DNA of 9,411 nt from an uncultured bacterium (lineage in GTDB: Bacteria; Planctomycetota; UBA1135; GCA-002686595), in contig CAJXRJ010000254.1 in NCBI GenBank assembly GCA_913058555.1, positions 1 to 9,411 on the forward strand, read 5' to 3'. The notes below the pieces were generated by a model, which worked only from the letters and a program-made list of their open reading frames with translations, ran no database searches and was not told the DNA's origin. Shown here piece after piece: positions 6,916 through 9,411 of this stretch; within the stretch, counting starts at the first letter, position 1, and the number at the start of each line of letters is the position of its first letter. The position numbers were made by a program, and so were the translations under genes.

Positions 6916-7520
6916 GCGGGGAGGGTCCTTCCGGCGCAGGGCTCTTCTCTCCGGGCGTCGAGCGTGCCCTGCGCACCGCATTTGAGGCGCACGAGGGCCA
7001 GACCCGCAAGGGCGACCCCATTCCCTACGTCACCCATTCCGTCCACGTGGCGCTGATCCTCGCCCGCGCGGGGGCGGATGAAATCACGCTCCAAGCGGGT
7101 TTGCTCCACGACGTGGTTGAAGACTGCCCGGGCTGGACCGCCGAGCGCATCGAGGAGCTCTTCGGCTCCGAGGTCGCCGGCGCTGTCGCCGCGGTGACGG
7201 AGACCAAGGGCCAGTCGTGGGAGCAGCGCAAGCAGGCCGCCCTCGACCACGTTCCTCACATGGACGAGCGAGCCGTCGCCCTCAAAGCCGCGGACAAGAC
7301 CCACAACATGCGGTCCCTGACCGCCAAGCTCGACGCCGCGACTCCCGAAGTGGCATGGAAGCCCTTCTCCCGCGGCCCCGAAGCCACCATCGACTACGCC
7401 GAGCGCCTCGTCGCGGCCTTGCGTGCTCGCCTCGCGGAGTTCCCGAAACTAGCGAGCCTCTCCGAAGACCTCCAAGGGGCCTACGACGCCCTCGAGGCCC
7501 ATCGCCCGAAAGGGGAGTAG
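6912..7520 (+). CDS. small HD-domain hydrolase, (p)ppGpp hydrolase-like (RelA/SpoT/Mesh1 type)
   Basis: The protein has 202 residues and resembles the stand-alone hydrolase domain of RelA/SpoT proteins (small alarmone hydrolases, Mesh1-like, about 180 residues), cytoplasmic enzymes that remove the 3'-pyrophosphate of (p)ppGpp using Mn2+. Signature positions are present: GQTRKG (29-34) with R32/K33, H42 (YVTHS), H66-D67 with E70-D71 (LLHDVVED) and D128 (KAADKTHN). H42, H66, D67 and D128 match the four metal ligands known in Mesh1 and SpoT, and E70-D71 match the catalytic ED pair. There is no synthetase, TGS or ACT domain, so it should be hydrolase-only. The start is TTG, overlapping the upstream stop. 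Residues past about 150 are a helical extension with no recognisable domain. It may act on ppGpp or on another pyrophosphorylated nucleotide; the fold assignment is strong, the substrate less so. It is the last gene of the operon. Confidence 0.87.
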   Translation: MSGEGPSGAGLFSPGVERALRTAFEAHEGQTRKGDPIPYVTHSVHVALILARAGADEITLQAGLLHDVVEDCPGWTAERIEELFGSEVAGAVAAVTETKGQSWEQRKQAALDHVPHMDERAVALKAADKTHNMRSLTAKLDAATPEVAWKPFSRGPEATIDYAERLVAALRARLAEFPKLASLSEDLQGAYDALEAHRPKGE

Positions 7521-7580
7521 CCCACAAGGGGAGCGTCGCGCTGGCGCGGAGATCCCGCCCCGGGGGCATGGCTCACCGAC
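7521..7580. other. convergent intergenic gap
   Basis: Sixty bases separate the stop codons of the plus-strand operon and the minus-strand HEAT-repeat gene. A very GC-rich 4-base stem (7537-7540 with 7545-7548, loop CTGG) is the only small hairpin I can see; it lacks a T tract on either strand, so I do not call a terminator. No promoter or small gene is evident. Confidence 0.6.
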
Positions 7581-9363
7581 CTACAGGATGTCGAGGAGGC
7601 CCGCTCCTTCACCCTGCAGCGTGCCCGTCAGCGCGAAGTACGGCATGGCGTGAACCATCGGAGTCTTCCAAGGCTTGCGATCGTCGTCGCAGAGAATGCC
7701 GAGACCGACGATGCCAAAGGCGCGGGCGGCCGCGGGGGTTGTTTCGTCTTGGATTAGCTCGAGCAGAGGCTCAACGGCCCGCTCGTCCCCGACCCGGCCG
7801 AGGGCCGCGGCGGCGGCCGCCCGGGTGGATGCGGCCTGGGCGTCCACCAGGGTCCGGATCAGAACGTCCGTGAGGGTCGGCTCTTCCAGGAGCCAGAGGG
7901 CGACCGCGGAGCTCCAGAGGAGCTCGGGTTCGAAGCGCGAATTCCGCAGCAGGTCCTGAAGGTCCTGACGTGCCTCCAATGTGCCGAGCATGCCCATGGC
8001 GAGGACGATCTGGCCGCGGGCGGCGGGGTCCTTCGTTCGCTTGAACTTCTGGATGAGCAGGGCCTTCGAGAGGTCCGTAGGGCGCTTGTCGGTGCCCACG
8101 TGGGAAAGGGACACCGCGATCGCGAAGGCGCCGATCTGCGACGTGCCGCGCTCCTTTCGCAAGCGGTCCGTGAGCGCCCGCGCCGTGGCGTCCGCGTCCG
8201 GGACACCCGCGTGGTGGAGGGCATGGGCGTTGATGCCGAGGGCCATGGCGATCCAAGGTTCGTCCTGACTCGGCGCGCTCCCCAGGCGCAGGAGCAGGGC
8301 GCGGCGCGGGGAGGCGTAGCCGTCGAACGGTACGTCGTTCGCGGGGACCCTGGACGATGCCTGGGCTAGGGAAATCGCGGCGAAGCGGCGCTCCACGGGC
8401 TGACCCATGAGCATTCCCTTGGTCAGGGCCTTGAGGGCCGCCACGTCCTCAGGCTCGCTGGATCCAGTGGCCACGCGACCGAGGCCGATCCACGCGGCGG
8501 CGCGCACGTGTTTGTCGGATCCCCGGGACGTGGCGGCGTCCACGAGCGTGTCCATGGCTTTCGCGCGGGAACCGCTCCAGGCGCCGTCGGCGAGTCGTCC
8601 CAGGGCCACGAACCCATGGGCCTGGGCCGCGGACGAATGGGAGCGCGACTTGGAGCCGGTGAGCCGCCGGACAAGCCACGAAAGCTGGCCAGAGCGGGAG
8701 ACGGCGCTCTCGATGTTCCGATGTTTGCGTAGCTCGGCGGACGGCACGTGGGGTGTCATCGGCACCGGGCAGAGGCCCAGGGCGATGATCGACGCGACGT
8801 TGACGTCCTCGCGCATTTGCTTCGACTCGAGGGCGTCCATGAGCCCGAGTGCCACACGCTGTCGGAGGTCCGGGGAGTCCACCTGCTCCGCGAGCAGCCC
8901 GAGGCCGAACGCGGCGAAGGCCTGGGCGCGGGTCGTGACGCGCGCTTCTCCCATGAGCCGGCGTCCCTCCTCCGTATCTCCGAGGATCGCGAGCAACGGG
9001 GCCGCGGCGCTCTCGTGCCCGAGGATGCCGAGGGATAGAACGGCGGTCTCCGAAACCTCCTGCACCGAGGATTTCATGCGGCCTTGGATCGCCTGCAGAA
9101 TCGTCTGTCGCCGCGGGGCGCCAGCGCGGCTGCCGACACGCCCCAGGGCGATCAGCGCCGCGGTCTGAATGTCTCCGTTCTTCTCCTTTGCGAGGATGGT
9201 CAGGAGCACCGGCAGCACGTCGCGCATGGTGGCGGCGTCTGAGGGCAGCCTGAGCCTTGGCGGGACAGCGCCGTCGCCGCTTCGCGCGATGGGGGGACGC
9301 CGGAGGAGCTCGGGGGACCAAAGGAACCGGTCGCGCTCAAGGTTCCACCAGTGGGACCAGTGC
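7581..9363 (-). CDS. HEAT-repeat protein, 5'-truncated at the adapter
   Basis: About 593 genomic residues are present, read from 9362 down to a TAG at 7583-7581. The real start is beyond the right end. The apparent ATG at 9380-9378 lies in adapter, and the resulting MCIRDR N-terminus is a known adapter artefact. The genomic part opens with a Trp-rich segment (HWSHWWNLERDRFL), followed by many Ala/Leu-rich helical repeats of about 30-40 residues, for example TAALIALGRVGS, ETAVLSLGILGH and AAAAALGRVGDERAVEPLLELI. This is the alternating-helix pattern of HEAT or PBS-lyase-like repeats, forming a solenoid protein-binding scaffold. The C-terminus ends GLLDIL. Similar large HEAT proteins with a Trp-rich WW..N segment and a G-[IL]-LDIL ending are, from memory, common in Planctomycetota. 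No catalytic motif is visible. It converges on the operon, so it is transcribed independently. The binding partner is unknown. Confidence 0.88.
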
Positions 9364-9411
9364 CTGTCTCTTATACACATCTGACGCTGCCGACGATATG
9401 CAGTGTGTAGA
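9364..9411 (-). other. Nextera read-1 adapter, i5 index and P5 start (artefact)
   Basis: Bases 9364-9382 are the reverse complement of the Tn5 mosaic end and 9383-9396 complete the Nextera read-1 adapter. Bases 9397-9404 (TATGCAGT) sit where the i5 index belongs, and 9405-9411 (GTGTAGA) begin the P5 primer complement. The index is the reverse complement of ACTGCATA, which I recall as Nextera index 506. None of this is genomic. Confidence 0.98.

Noticed and set aside
7536..7549. Possible terminator hairpin between the convergent genes
   Set aside because: It has a four-pair CGCG stem with a wobble extension and no T run on either strand.
8407..9168. A 253-codon open frame on the plus strand opposite the HEAT-repeat gene
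   Set aside because: It is antisense to clear HEAT repeats and rich in Arg/Ser/Ala without motifs.

Overview
The window is a strongly GC-rich bacterial fragment of about 9.3 kb, flanked on both sides by sequencing-library adapter. The left 35 bases are Nextera read-2 adapter and Tn5 mosaic end. The last 48 bases are the reverse-complemented read-1 adapter, followed by an 8-base index and the start of the P5 primer. Only about 36-9363 is genomic, so both ends are arbitrary cut points and both terminal genes are truncated. The lineage is not certain. The HEAT-repeat protein style, the frequent TTG starts and the absence of Shine-Dalgarno sites would fit Planctomycetota or a similar deep phylum; this is a low-confidence inference with no marker gene to anchor it.

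Layout: six plus-strand genes fill 38-7520 as one tight candidate operon. They are (1) the 3' part of a beta-rich repeat-like protein of unknown function carrying one CxxCH motif; (2) and (3) two tandem, divergent membrane-anchored alkaline-phosphatase-superfamily phosphodiesterases with complete two-metal sites; (4) a 65-residue ribbon-helix-helix-like protein with a conserved-looking LGY tail; (5) a three-segment membrane protein resembling EMC3/TMCO1 (DUF106, Oxa1 superfamily) with a large non-cytoplasmic beta domain; and (6) a small HD-domain hydrolase of the RelA/SpoT/Mesh1 type. Three junctions are 4-base stop/start overlaps (ATGA, ATGA, TTGA) and the other two gaps are only 22 and 54 bases. 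After a 60-base convergent gap, a minus-strand HEAT-repeat protein runs off the right end (7581-9363).

How the genes may work together (inference): the two phosphodiesterases, the RHH-like small protein and the EMC3-like protein look like one membrane-associated module. The enzymes would hydrolyse or transfer a phosphate ester, with the EMC3-like protein as an assembly or membrane-handling partner and the small protein as regulator or adaptor. The terminal alarmone-hydrolase-like gene could link the module to stringent-response nucleotides or may simply be carried along. The substrate cannot be read from the sequence. The operon promoter lies beyond the left end; no RNA genes, CRISPR arrays, insertion sequences or convincing terminators were seen.
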